Below are positions 36,508-44,542 of a stretch of 64,000 bases of DNA, piece by piece. The stretch's first letter is position 1. Each line of letters opens with the position of its first letter. Source of the stretch: Streptomyces poonensis (GTDB lineage Bacteria > Actinomycetota > Actinomycetes > Streptomycetales > Streptomycetaceae); the NCBI RefSeq assembly GCF_014650915.1, contig NZ_BMVW01000024.1:16412-80411 (forward strand), in the 5' to 3' direction. The notes under the pieces were generated by a model. It searched no databases. It saw only the letters and a program-made list of their open reading frames with translations, and was not told where the DNA came from. Both the position numbers and the translations under genes were made by a program.

Positions 36508-37198
36508 TCAGCGGCGCAGCCCGGCAACGGCCGGGGGAGGTGCCGGCACCGTGCGCGCAGGCGGTGGGCAGGCGCAGACGGCCGACCGTTCCCGTTCAGT
36601 GGCGGGACTACTTGGGTGCAGGTGCTGCGGCTGGGGTGCGGGGCGTGCCGGTCGGCGATCGCGTTGCGGGTGTGGGCGAGGTCGGTCTGGACGATGTGGA
36701 GGTACTCGTCGGCGAGGTAGCGCAGGCGGCGGGCGGTGCACGGGGCGGTCGTGGCGCCGAGACTGTCGTGGAACTCGGCTGTCGCGACGATCACTTCCCT
36801 GATGGCTGCGAGGATGCCGTCGTGGGAGGCCGTCAGCTCGGTGAGGGCGGCGGCCACCTCTTCGGTGGTGGTGGCTTGGCGGATGCGCTCGGCGAGGTGG
36901 GTGACCGAGGCGCCTAGCGGCAGGTCGCGGACCGGGCGGTACTTGGTGTCGAAGTCCTCGTCGCAGTCGACGTGGTATCCCACGGCCCGCAATCGGGCCA
37001 CGGCCTCGGTGGCGAGGGCGATTTCGTCGTCCTCGCCGAGGCCGGTCGGGGCGCGGTGGTACGCGTTGTGGACGCGGACTACCGGGATGAAGCCGGTGCG
37101 CTGGAGGACGCTGTGGGCCACCGTGTCGCCGCCGTGGCCAGGACCTCCTGGGAGTGGGGATCGCGGCGGATGGTCAGGAAGCGGTCGGCCAGGGGCAA
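36508..37198 (-). pseudogene. Frameshifted hypothetical ICE gene
   Basis: A TTG at 37198 has AGGAG 10 nt upstream and begins LADRFLTIRRDPHSQEVLA. One missing base near 37133-37135 is needed to continue into VAHSVLQRTGFIPVVRVHNAYHR and a helical body (ASVTHLAERIRQATTTEEVAA). A second missing base in a C-run (G-run 36640-36643 on the plus strand) would restore a Pro-rich tail ending at 36508, just before the next gene's ribosome site; without it the frame fuses into the downstream gene. Function unknown. Confidence 0.5.
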
Positions 37199-37691
37199 AG
37201 GGACGTTTCTCCTACAGTGATCGTCGTGCGGTGTGCCGCGCGGCGGCCGATGCCGGGGCGACCGGAGGTCGACGAGTCCGCTGCGCCGCTGCGAGTGGGC
37301 CGGTGTGCTCGTCGGCGAGCTGCGCCAGGGCTGCCTCGAGCTGCGTAGACGCTGTCGGCGCGGGCCGGGATAGCAGTCGGTTGCCTGGGCGCGGCGGATA
37401 CGGGGATGAGGCGCAGGTCCTGCTCGATGCGGTGGGCCTCGTCGGAGATCCGCCGTAGGAGGCCGGCGGGCGGCTGCTGCCAGGCGCCGTCGAGCCGGAC
37501 GAGGTTGACGATCAGGGCGAGTCCTCCCGGCTGCCTCTGGCCTGCGATCCAGGAGCAGCCGTCCTCGTCGCAGGGGATCTCGAAGCCGGCGGCGCGGGGA
37601 GGCGGAGGCGGTGGGCGACCTCGGCCCATTCTGCAGGGAATAGGTCACGGTCGTCGGGGTGAAGCCGCGCGTCGAGGTGGAGATCGTCCGT
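37174..37691 (-). pseudogene. Frameshifted hypothetical ICE gene
   Basis: The downstream part (AGFEIPCDEDGCSWIAG, LIVNLVRLDGAW, ISDEAHRIEQDLRLI) is clearly coding and can be read as a 151-residue frame from ATG 37629, but that ATG has no ribosome site and gives a poly-Pro N-terminus. One missing base near 37588-37593 would join it to a better frame (DLHLDARLHPDDRDLFPAEWAEVAHRL) reaching back to about 37691, where an ACG stands in the expected start position. Two cysteines (CDEDGC) may bind metal. Function unknown. Confidence 0.45.
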
Positions 37692-37754
37692 CGGTCCCCG
37701 CCGGGGCCGGCAGTGAAAACGGGTGGGCCGAAGGGGATCTTCGAGGTGCTCGGC

Positions 37755-37930
37755 TCACTGCAGGGATGTCCGTGTCGCCTGCTCGTCGTCCAGGGTGTAG
37801 CCGTCCAAGCCCGGCCAGTGGGCGATGACCGTGTGCTCGGTCAGTCCTTCCTCCGGTGTCCCCGGGCATCCCAGTGCCTCGCTGAGCGGGTCGTGCGGGA
37901 TGCGGGTGCGCTCGTTGACGCTGGGATCAC
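37755..37930 (-). pseudogene. Small frameshifted gene
   Basis: A GTG at 37930 overlaps the stop of the preceding gene (GTGA), but the coding-type sequence (NERTRIPHDPLSEALGC, TEHTVIAHWPGLDGYTLDD) is in another frame. A single missing base near 37917-37921 would unite them into a protein of about 58 residues ending at the TGA at 37755. No canonical start serves the intact part. Confidence 0.4.
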
Positions 37931-38364
37931 CGGTCGCTCCGGGAGTCGGAAATGTGCACGAGCTGGTTCAAGGCGGTAGTGGTGTACCAGCCGCAGTCGG
38001 TCACCTCATCCGTGGCGGGGAACTTCGGCAGCAGGTAGTCGCTCAGCGCCCGCATGTAGATGATGCAGTCCGGGCAGCGGCGGGAGAGGTGGACCAGGTA
38101 GCGGGGGTGAGCGGTGATGTATGTCTGTCGACCGCCGTCCGGGTCCCGCAGGCGCCAGCCGTCCTCGTCGGTCGGGGTGTGCCAGGAGGGGGTCACCACC
38201 TGCATGGCATCGCCCCACAGGTCGCCGCCGACCACGCCCTTGAGGACGACGACCTGATCGCCGGTCTCGAAGTGCTGGTGGGTGATGTCCCGCTCGAGTG
38301 TGAGCGGGTCGGGTATTGGCTTGAGCGCCGGGGTATTCGCAGGGGTCCAGGACGGCGGGAGCAT
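37927..38364 (-). CDS. Hypothetical ICE protein
   Basis: A 145-residue protein of unknown family. It has a beta-rich middle (GDQVVVLKGVVGGDLWGDAMQVV), a CPDC pair (residues near 97-100) that could be part of a metal site, and a conserved-looking CGWYTTTALNQLVHI end. The ATG follows AAGGA by about 5 nt. Its stop overlaps the GTG of the next small gene. Confidence 0.7.
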   Translation of the reverse strand: MLPPSWTPANTPALKPIPDPLTLERDITHQHFETGDQVVVLKGVVGGDLWGDAMQVVTPSWHTPTDEDGWRLRDPDGGRQTYITAHPRYLVHLSRRCPDCIIYMRALSDYLLPKFPATDEVTDCGWYTTTALNQLVHISDSRSDR

Positions 38365-38417
38365 GCGGGTCCTTCCAGGCGGGGCGGAGTGGCGGTGGGA
38401 GGAACAATGGTCCGCAG

Positions 38418-38444
38418 GATCGCCGGTTTGGGTAACCGGCGATC
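38418..38444 (-). terminator. Hairpin between two ICE genes
   Basis: Perfect 11-bp arms (GATCGCCGGTT at 38418-38428, AACCGGCGATC at 38434-38444) with a 5-nt loop lie about 20 nt beyond the stop of the 165-residue gene. It is a likely terminator or attenuator on the minus strand. Confidence 0.5.
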
Positions 38445-38465
38445 GGCGGCTATGTTCCGCCGATG

Positions 38466-38963
38466 TCAGCGGAAGGGGTTCTCCGTCCCGCGATCCGCCT
38501 CGGTGGCTGCTTCGAGGAGTTCGAGCAGGTCAGCGCCGTCTGCATCCCGCTGGTCGATCCACCATCCGGCCCGGGTGATGGTGCGGACCTTCTCCTCCAG
38601 CTGAGCCCAGTCCGCCTCGTCCCAGGTGCCTTCGGCGACGAGTGCGGTGTGCGCAGCCACCATCAGTTGGTGGCGGGAGCGCTCGCCCCAGTCCAGGGCC
38701 CGCTCCGGGCCCTCCAGCGGCGGCATATCGAACTGGGCGGCCCACTCGGCTGCGGCCTGCTGCTCCTTGGCGCGCTTGGCGGCGAGCCACTGCTCCTTGG
38801 ACTCGGAGTCGGCGTCACGGGTGGCCTTCCAGCAGTCGGTGCAGGCCTTGGTAGCGAGCCAGCGTGTGAACCCGGCACGCTTGTCTGCGGCGCGGTCGGA
38901 CAGGTCATGGGTGATCTCGTGTCCACAGGAGTGGAGGACGCTCCACTGTGTACGGACAGCCAA
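38466..38963 (-). CDS. Hypothetical protein with Cys/His motif
   Basis: A 165-residue protein starting at a TTG preceded by AAGGAG. The N-terminus has a potential zinc site (HSCGHEITH ... ACTDCW), followed by charged helices rich in Ala/Glu/Lys (KEQWLAAKRAKEQQAAAEWAAQF) and an acidic end. Its pattern is common on Streptomyces mobile elements; function unknown. Confidence 0.7.
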   Translation of the reverse strand: MAVRTQWSVLHSCGHEITHDLSDRAADKRAGFTRWLATKACTDCWKATRDADSESKEQWLAAKRAKEQQAAAEWAAQFDMPPLEGPERALDWGERSRHQLMVAAHTALVAEGTWDEADWAQLEEKVRTITRAGWWIDQRDADGADLLELLEAATEADRGTENPFR

Positions 38964-38980
38964 AGATGAATCTCCTTGAA

Positions 38981-39286
38981 TCAGGGGGCATTAGGGGCGG
39001 CGCACTGCCGCGGCAGTGCCCGGCGGGGCCGCCGGCGATGTGGTGTCCAGGACAGGGCGCGGGCCGCGTCCAGCAGGTGGCCGGCGTGTTCGGCGAGGTA
39101 GGTGGCGTATGCCTCGGCGGAGGGGTTGTTCCAGCAGGCGATGGCGGCTGCGGCGGCCTGGCGGCGGATGGTTCGTCCGTAGCGGTCCCGGGTGGCGTCG
39201 AGCGCCGCCTCGTTCTCGTGGTCGATGACGGCCATGCGCAGGCGGGGGTCACCGGCTTGGCGGGCGAGTTCGTTGGCCGTAGGGAT
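38981..39286 (-). CDS. Hypothetical ICE protein, possible ATC start
   Basis: Helical protein of unknown function (AAAAAIACWNNPSAEAYATYLAEHA). The first canonical start is ATG 39235 (84 residues), but coding-type sequence (PTANELARQAGDPRLR) extends back to an ATC at 39286, 14 nt after an AGGAG. The shorter version is the safe annotation. It overlaps the end of the preceding gene. Confidence 0.55.
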   Translation of the reverse strand: MPTANELARQAGDPRLRMAVIDHENEAALDATRDRYGRTIRRQAAAAAIACWNNPSAEAYATYLAEHAGHLLDAARALSWTPHRRRPRRALPRQCAAPNAP

Positions 39287-39656
39287 GTGGGTAGTCGCTT
39301 CTCCTGGAGTGTGGATCAGCGGCCTGTGCGGCGCCAGGGAGGAGCGCGGTCATGGCCGGCGGCCGTGAGGCTCCGGGCGGTGGGGCCTGCTCGGGGACGT
39401 CGGCGCGCAGGTCGGGGTCGAGACGCACCGGGTAGCGGGCGGCGGTGAGCATGCCTGCTGCCCAGGTCGCGTGTTCGTTCTCCCAGTCGCGCCCCAGGTC
39501 GAACGGGAGCCGAATCCAGTGCCCGCGCAGCGTGGGCTCGAACAGGAACCCGGCACGGCGCAGGACCTCTGCGGCGAAGGAATCGAGCACACCTTCCACT
39601 TCGACCTGGCCGCCCTGTCCCCGGGTGATGGTGATCGGCTCGGTTGTGGGCTTCAC
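39249..39656 (-). CDS. Hypothetical ICE protein
   Basis: A 135-residue protein with a compact N-terminal domain (VEVEGVLDSFAAEVLRRAGFLFEP, RLPFDLGRDWENEHATWAAGML) and a Pro/Arg-rich tail. The GTG overlaps the stop of the preceding gene (GTGA), so the two are coupled. Function unknown. Confidence 0.7.
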   Translation of the reverse strand: MKPTTEPITITRGQGGQVEVEGVLDSFAAEVLRRAGFLFEPTLRGHWIRLPFDLGRDWENEHATWAAGMLTAARYPVRLDPDLRADVPEQAPPPGASRPPAMTALLPGAAQAADPHSRRSDYPHPYGQRTRPPSR

Positions 39657-40111
39657 CGGGACCGCCCGGTCGCGGAGGCGGTGAGGTGTACGGTCGGCGC
39701 GTAGGTGGGCTTGGGGGGTACCGGCTGTGCGGGCGGTGCTGCGGTGGTGGGCGCCCCACCGCGTTGGGTAGACCGGGCGGCGGCGGCCTGCGCGATCCGA
39801 CTGTGCCGTTGCAGCAGCCTGTCGGAGGAGGCAGGGCGCGGCGGACGCGCTGAAGGCGTCAGGTCCAGGGCTACATCTGCCTGGACGGCGAAACCGAGGC
39901 GGCGCAGGTCTTGGACGGCCTGGCGGGTACGGCGCGGCCCGTCGCGCTCGGGCTCGGTGAGCCGGAACAGGCCCGGCGTGCCGGGGACGGGCTCGAACTG
40001 CTCCCGGGTGAGGAACCAGTGGGCCAGGTGCACCGGCATGGAGGACGTGAAGGCCGCGACGAAGCCGTGCTGGGGATGGGTGCCGAAAGCGAATTGAGTG
40101 CCAGGGTCCAA
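39653..40111 (-). CDS. Hypothetical ICE protein
   Basis: A 152-residue protein. TTG at 40111 is chosen because AGGAG lies 9 nt upstream; a start at 40228 would add an implausible Pro/His-rich stretch. The N-terminal part (FAFGTHPQHGFVAAFTSSMPVHLAHWFLTREQF) resembles a DUF317-like or nucleoprotein-type strand pattern, then a basic Pro-rich tail. Function unknown. Confidence 0.65.
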   Translation of the reverse strand: MDPGTQFAFGTHPQHGFVAAFTSSMPVHLAHWFLTREQFEPVPGTPGLFRLTEPERDGPRRTRQAVQDLRRLGFAVQADVALDLTPSARPPRPASSDRLLQRHSRIAQAAAARSTQRGGAPTTAAPPAQPVPPKPTYAPTVHLTASATGRSR

Positions 40112-40399
40112 AGAGCGGTTCTCCTGATGGTGGGGGCGCCGCAGGTCAGCGGTGGGGTGTGGGGCCTGCCGGTGAGATGGCACAGCTGGGGCCGGCGCCG
40201 TGATGGGCAGGGCGGAGCGCGGGGCCATCGGAATCGGCGCGGCTATGCGCTACACCCTGGTCCTCTCACAAGCCGACCCCGAAGGCGACGCCGGGCAGCA
40301 GCTGACAGGAACCCAGGACCTCACCTGCACTCATCACTGCACCTCACGGAGCCGGAGCGGCAGCAAAGGCGCTTCAGTTTTCGTGAATTCGGCGCTTCT

Positions 40400-41914
40400 T
40401 CAATGCATGCGGGCATCTGTATCGAAGAGCGCCAGTTCATACGAGTGGAGCAGGTGTTGGACGATGAAAGATCGTCCGGCTACCTTCCACAGTCCGCGTC
40501 CGCGGTTGAGGTGCGCGATGGCCTCCACCTCCACAGAGGTCAGGCCGAGCAGGGAGGCCGCAGCGTGGAGCTGGTCGGTTTCCTGCCGGTAGATGATGCG
40601 GGTGGAGCAGTCGGCCAGGAGGCCCTCGGCGAGGGCGCGGCCCTGGGAGCCGGCGTCGCCGGCGGTGAGCAGGTCGGACAGCCGGTGGATGACCATGAGG
40701 TTGGCGATGCCCAGACCGCGGGAGAGCTTCCACTGGGCCTGCATGCGTTGGAGCAGGCCTACGTGGCGCATCAGGCGCCATGCCTCGTCGTAGACGATCC
40801 ACCGTCGGCCGCCGTGGGGGTCGGTGAGGGCGGATTCCATCCAGGCGGCAGCGCAGGCCATGGCGAGGACGAGGGCGGTGTCGTCGCCGGAGCCGCCCAG
40901 GCGTGACAGGTCGATCGTGAGCATGGGGACGCTGGGATCGAAGCGCACGGTGGAGGGGGCGTCGAACATGCCGGCGAGGTCGCCGTGGACCAGGCGGCGC
41001 ATGGCGTGCGCAAGGTCGCGGGCCGCGTCGCCGAGGCGGCCGGACATCATTCCGGCGGCTTCGTCGAGCGCGGTGGGGTCGTTCAGGACGGTGGCGACGT
41101 CGCCGAGGAGTGGGGTGCGGCCGCTGGCGGCGGTGCTGGTGACCGCGGCGTCGAGGGCGACGTCAAGGGCGGTGTGCTCCATCGGCAGCAGGTCCCGCCC
41201 CAGGACGGTACGGGCGAGCGAGCCGAGCAGCAGCAGGCGACGCTTGCGGATCTCGCCGACCCAGTCCGCCTCCGGGATGCTCTCCGGCCGGGGCGCTGCG
41301 TCCAGCGGGTTGAGGCGCCCAGGCAGCCCGGGGCCCAGGGCGACGGACGTGCCGCCCAGTGCTTGGGCGACCGGTGTCCACTCGCCCTTGGGGTCGCACG
41401 GAACGTAGACGCGATAGCCGAAGGCCACGCTGCGCAGGGCGAAGCTCTTGGCCAGCGCGCTCTTGCCCTGGCCGATGACCCCGGCCAGCAGGACGTTGGG
41501 GTTGGTGAAGCCCTCGATGCGGCCGTACAACGCGAACGGGTCGAAGACGAAGGACGCTTCGGCGTGGACGTCCCGGCCGATGTAGATGCCCTCGGCGCCG
41601 AGACCGCCTTCGGCGAGGAACGGGTATGCGCCGGCGGCGATGGCGGTGGTCATGCGATGGGCGGGCAGCTTCAGCCGGTTTCCGCGCGCGGAGGCCGGTC
41701 CCGGACGCCCGCTCGGAGGGAAGAGCGGGGCGGGCGTCTCCTGCTCGGCGGGCGTGGCGCCGGGCTCGTGGGCACTGGCTTGGGCACGGGCCTTGGCCAC
41801 TGCCTCGGCGAGTTGCCGTCGGGCCGTCTTGCGGCCGGCGCGGTCGGTGCCGTGGGGGGTGAACAGGGGAGAGGCCGATGCGCGGCGGGCGCGGCGGGCG
41901 GGCCGGTGGCTCAT
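40400..41914 (-). CDS. VirB4/TraC-like conjugation ATPase
   Basis: A 504-residue VirB4-family ATPase that powers assembly of the T4SS channel. Seen: Walker A (GVIGQGKSALAKS, near residue 146), Walker B (RRWIVYDEAWRLM, near 375), and the family's QETDQLHAAASLLGL and GRGLWKVAGRSF elements at the end. Shorter than Gram-negative VirB4 because the N-terminal domain is small, as in actinobacterial elements. An Arg-rich start (SHRPARRARRASAS) precedes the core. The ATG has only a weak ribosome site. Confidence 0.9.
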   Translation of the reverse strand: MSHRPARRARRASASPLFTPHGTDRAGRKTARRQLAEAVAKARAQASAHEPGATPAEQETPAPLFPPSGRPGPASARGNRLKLPAHRMTTAIAAGAYPFLAEGGLGAEGIYIGRDVHAEASFVFDPFALYGRIEGFTNPNVLLAGVIGQGKSALAKSFALRSVAFGYRVYVPCDPKGEWTPVAQALGGTSVALGPGLPGRLNPLDAAPRPESIPEADWVGEIRKRRLLLLGSLARTVLGRDLLPMEHTALDVALDAAVTSTAASGRTPLLGDVATVLNDPTALDEAAGMMSGRLGDAARDLAHAMRRLVHGDLAGMFDAPSTVRFDPSVPMLTIDLSRLGGSGDDTALVLAMACAAAWMESALTDPHGGRRWIVYDEAWRLMRHVGLLQRMQAQWKLSRGLGIANLMVIHRLSDLLTAGDAGSQGRALAEGLLADCSTRIIYRQETDQLHAAASLLGLTSVEVEAIAHLNRGRGLWKVAGRSFIVQHLLHSYELALFDTDARMH

Positions 41915-41942
41915 GGGTGGGGCTCGTTTCGGCAGCGCGCGG

Positions 41943-42371
41943 TCAGATGGCGCATGTGCTGGTGTGCAGGGCGGTGGGGGTGGTTTTGCGACGGATGGTG
42001 TGTCCGGTGGCCAGATGCCGCTGGCAGATGGTCAGCACCGGCGGCCCTTCGGGCAGGCGCTCGGGTCGGCAGGGCTCGCGGGGGCCGTCAGCCGGTGGGA
42101 CGGTGTGGAAGGCGTCGTGGACCGCGGCGGTGGCCTGCCACAGCCGCAGATGCGAGGTGGCGAGGTGGCGTCCGGCGGCCGGATGTGGGGGCCGGGTGGC
42201 GTCGGCGAGCCGGTCAAGGAGCTTGTGGGCGGCTGTGAGGTGGGCGTGCAGTGCGTCGAGGTGCACGCGGTCCGCGGGTGCGGTGGTCGTGCGGGCGTGA
42301 TGGCGCAGGCCAGCGGTGGCGGCGCGCAGGTAGGGATGTGCGTCGGATCCAGTCGTGGAGGAAGTGTTCAA
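41943..42371 (-). CDS. DUF6238-like protein
   Basis: A 142-residue His/Ala-rich helical protein (HLDALHAHLTAAHKLLDRLADA, HLRLWQATAAVHDAFH) resembling DUF6238, which accompanies T4SS genes in Streptomyces elements. TTG 42371 is chosen: AAGGA lies 5 nt upstream and the codon overlaps the previous stop (TTGA). The element HPYLRA occurs twice, at the new N-terminus and just before it in the upstream sequence, a possible short duplication. Confidence 0.65.
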   Translation of the reverse strand: MNTSSTTGSDAHPYLRAATAGLRHHARTTTAPADRVHLDALHAHLTAAHKLLDRLADATRPPHPAAGRHLATSHLRLWQATAAVHDAFHTVPPADGPREPCRPERLPEGPPVLTICQRHLATGHTIRRKTTPTALHTSTCAI

Positions 42372-42997
42372 CGAAGTCCTTGGGAGCAGCGGTTCAGCGG
42401 CGCCGGCTCGGAGGTAGGGATGGGGCGGCGGCCGGGGCCGGGTGCTGGGCACGCGGGCCTCTGCGGGAGTCGCCGAAGCACCCTGCTCCGGCCGTAGGTC
42501 GACGTACCTGCCGGGTCCGGGAGGCCGGGGTGGCTCTGTTCCGGCACGTAGACGATGTCCGCGCTGTGCTCGGAACTGGCGGCGTCGGCCTGGTAATAGT
42601 CGAGGACGCCGGGGAGCGTGGCCAGCACTCGGGCGGCGTCGTCGAGGTTGACGGCGTTGACGACGAAGCTGGCCGGTGCCTGACCGTCGTGCCGCTCACT
42701 TCCGGCGGGCCTCAGGGTGAAGGCACGAGGAGCGGGTGGGCCCGCGAGGTCGGCGAGGCGTTGTACGACGGTGTCGAGGTGGTCGCTGGCCTCGATGGCC
42801 GTCGTGATGCGGGCATCGTCGCGCTCGGGGTACTTCTCCTCGATCACGTAGCCGTCGCTGTCCCGGTACTGATGGAGACGTGAGCGGTGGCGGCTCGCCA
42901 GTTCTTGGCAGGAGGCGAGCAGGCCGCGCAGTTCGCCAGGCGGTCGTTCGTGTTCGGTGGTCGATGTCAGAGTGCGTCCCGGGGTGGACAGGCTCAC
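42368..42997 (-). CDS. Hypothetical ICE protein
   Basis: A 209-residue protein with a charged helical N-terminus (RGLLASCQELASRHRSRLHQY), an IEASDHLDTVVQRLADLAG helix and a beta-rich domain (FVVNAVNLDDAARVLATL). The C-terminal 50 residues are Pro/Arg-rich. The GTG overlaps the SCO6880-like gene's stop (GTGA). Function unknown; lies inside the T4SS operon. Confidence 0.65.
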   Translation of the reverse strand: MSLSTPGRTLTSTTEHERPPGELRGLLASCQELASRHRSRLHQYRDSDGYVIEEKYPERDDARITTAIEASDHLDTVVQRLADLAGPPAPRAFTLRPAGSERHDGQAPASFVVNAVNLDDAARVLATLPGVLDYYQADAASSEHSADIVYVPEQSHPGLPDPAGTSTYGRSRVLRRLPQRPACPAPGPGRRPIPTSEPAPLNRCSQGLR

Positions 42998-44466
42998 AGG
43001 GCGGTGCGGGCCAGAGGGAGGGAAGCGAGGGTGAAGGCGTCGGGCTGCTGGTAGTTGAGGCGGCGCAGGTCGACGCTGGCGGTGACGGCGGCGGTTTCGA
43101 TCTGGGCGCAGGCGGCGTCCAGGAGGGCGTCGGTGTCGGCGGTGACGGTGACCAAGCCGGTCAGGGCGACATCGGCGTGCCCGGCGATGAGCTGGCGCTC
43201 GCGCTGTTTGACGTCGGCGTACTCGACGGAGTCTTCCTCGCTGTCGACCTGTCCGCGGCGGGCGCGTTCGTTGGCGTCGGCGACGATCGCGGCCTTCTTG
43301 CGCTGGACGTCCCGCAGCGCGGACTCCAGGCTTTGCGGCACGTATATAAGGGACAGGCTCCGGCGAACACCGGCGGTGAACATCAGCCCGTGCAGGAACC
43401 CGGCGCTCATCTCGGTGCGGGGCCAGTTCTCCACCCAGTACGTGGCGTGGCGGGCGGTGTCGGTGGCGATCCGGTCGTACTCCTCGACCTGGACGACGGG
43501 GCCGGCGGCTGCGGGATCGGCTTCGGCGCGGCCGGACTCGGACCACTGCTGCAGCGCGGAGAGGGACTTGGGGTCGTAGGCGGTGCGGATGACGGCGGCG
43601 ATCTCCGGGGCGGTCAGCCACCCGGTGACCGTGAGTCCGGCGCTCCGGGCGGCCTGGGCGACGCTGGCGGTGGTCTGCTGCATGACGGTGAACGCACCGG
43701 GCAGCCCACCGCCGGCCTGGCTGATGACGCGCTTGGCGGCCTTGAGGTCGAGGGAAATCGCGAGGTAGGTCTCATGCGGGGCGGCGGCGGGACCGGCGGA
43801 GGTGACGAGTTCGGCGTAGATCTGCCCCGCGACCGGGGCCTCGGCCTGTCCGTGCTGGGCCCAGTGCCGGGTCAGGGTGTCGCCGGAGTCGGGGACGGTG
43901 CGCTCCAGGACCTGCACGGTGGCGACGTGTCCGGTGCGGGCGATGCCGGCCAGGGCACGCCCCCATCCATTGACGTTGTGGTTCTGGGTGGCGGGGTCGA
44001 GCAGGGCGAAGGCGCGGCTGCTGACGCGGGCGACGGCGGTCAGGGTCTGCCGGTGCGGGTCGTAGACGGCCGAGGCGCCGCTCGCCGAGTCGCCGGGGGT
44101 GACGACGCGCAGGGAGGCGGCGGTGCCGGGCAGGTGGAGGAGGCCGTCCTGCCGGGGCCGGGTGACGGGCCGGGCGAGCCACAGCGTCTGGCCGGTGCGG
44201 CGGCGCTGGGCGTAGCGGGCGACGATCGGCGCCCAGTCGATCAGGGAACGGCCGTGGCGGCGCATGGCGACCAGGGCAGCGACTGCCGCCCACAGCGGGG
44301 CCACGGCGATGGCGCCGAGCAGTCCGGTGGTGACGACGGTCACCAGCAGCAGCGCGAGCGCGCAGGAGACGAGGACGAGTTGGGGCAGGGTGAGGCCGAG
44401 GAGGATGCCACGGCGGCTCCGGTGCGGGAACTTCACCGTGACCGGAGCGACGGAGAGATCAGACAA
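42994..44466 (-). CDS. SCO6880-family conjugation protein
   Basis: A 490-residue protein of the Streptomyces SCO6880 family, found between VirB4-like and VirB6-like genes. Two adjacent transmembrane segments near residues 20-65 (LVLVSCALALLLVTVV, LGAIAVAPLWAAVAALVAM) recall PrgI/VirB3-type proteins, and a large cytosolic part follows. The TTG at 44466 has AGGA 9 nt upstream; the longer open frame to 45096 covers the neighbouring gene in another frame. Likely role: inner-membrane scaffold of the transfer channel (inference from neighbours). Confidence 0.82.
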   Translation of the reverse strand: MSDLSVAPVTVKFPHRSRRGILLGLTLPQLVLVSCALALLLVTVVTTGLLGAIAVAPLWAAVAALVAMRRHGRSLIDWAPIVARYAQRRRTGQTLWLARPVTRPRQDGLLHLPGTAASLRVVTPGDSASGASAVYDPHRQTLTAVARVSSRAFALLDPATQNHNVNGWGRALAGIARTGHVATVQVLERTVPDSGDTLTRHWAQHGQAEAPVAGQIYAELVTSAGPAAAPHETYLAISLDLKAAKRVISQAGGGLPGAFTVMQQTTASVAQAARSAGLTVTGWLTAPEIAAVIRTAYDPKSLSALQQWSESGRAEADPAAAGPVVQVEEYDRIATDTARHATYWVENWPRTEMSAGFLHGLMFTAGVRRSLSLIYVPQSLESALRDVQRKKAAIVADANERARRGQVDSEEDSVEYADVKQRERQLIAGHADVALTGLVTVTADTDALLDAACAQIETAAVTASVDLRRLNYQQPDAFTLASLPLARTAL

Positions 44467-44542
44467 GGGGCAGGTCCTGGAGGCGCGGGGGAACCTGGGG
44501 GCGGGCGGCGCGGCCACCCGCCCCCAGAGGGCGGGCAGTTGA

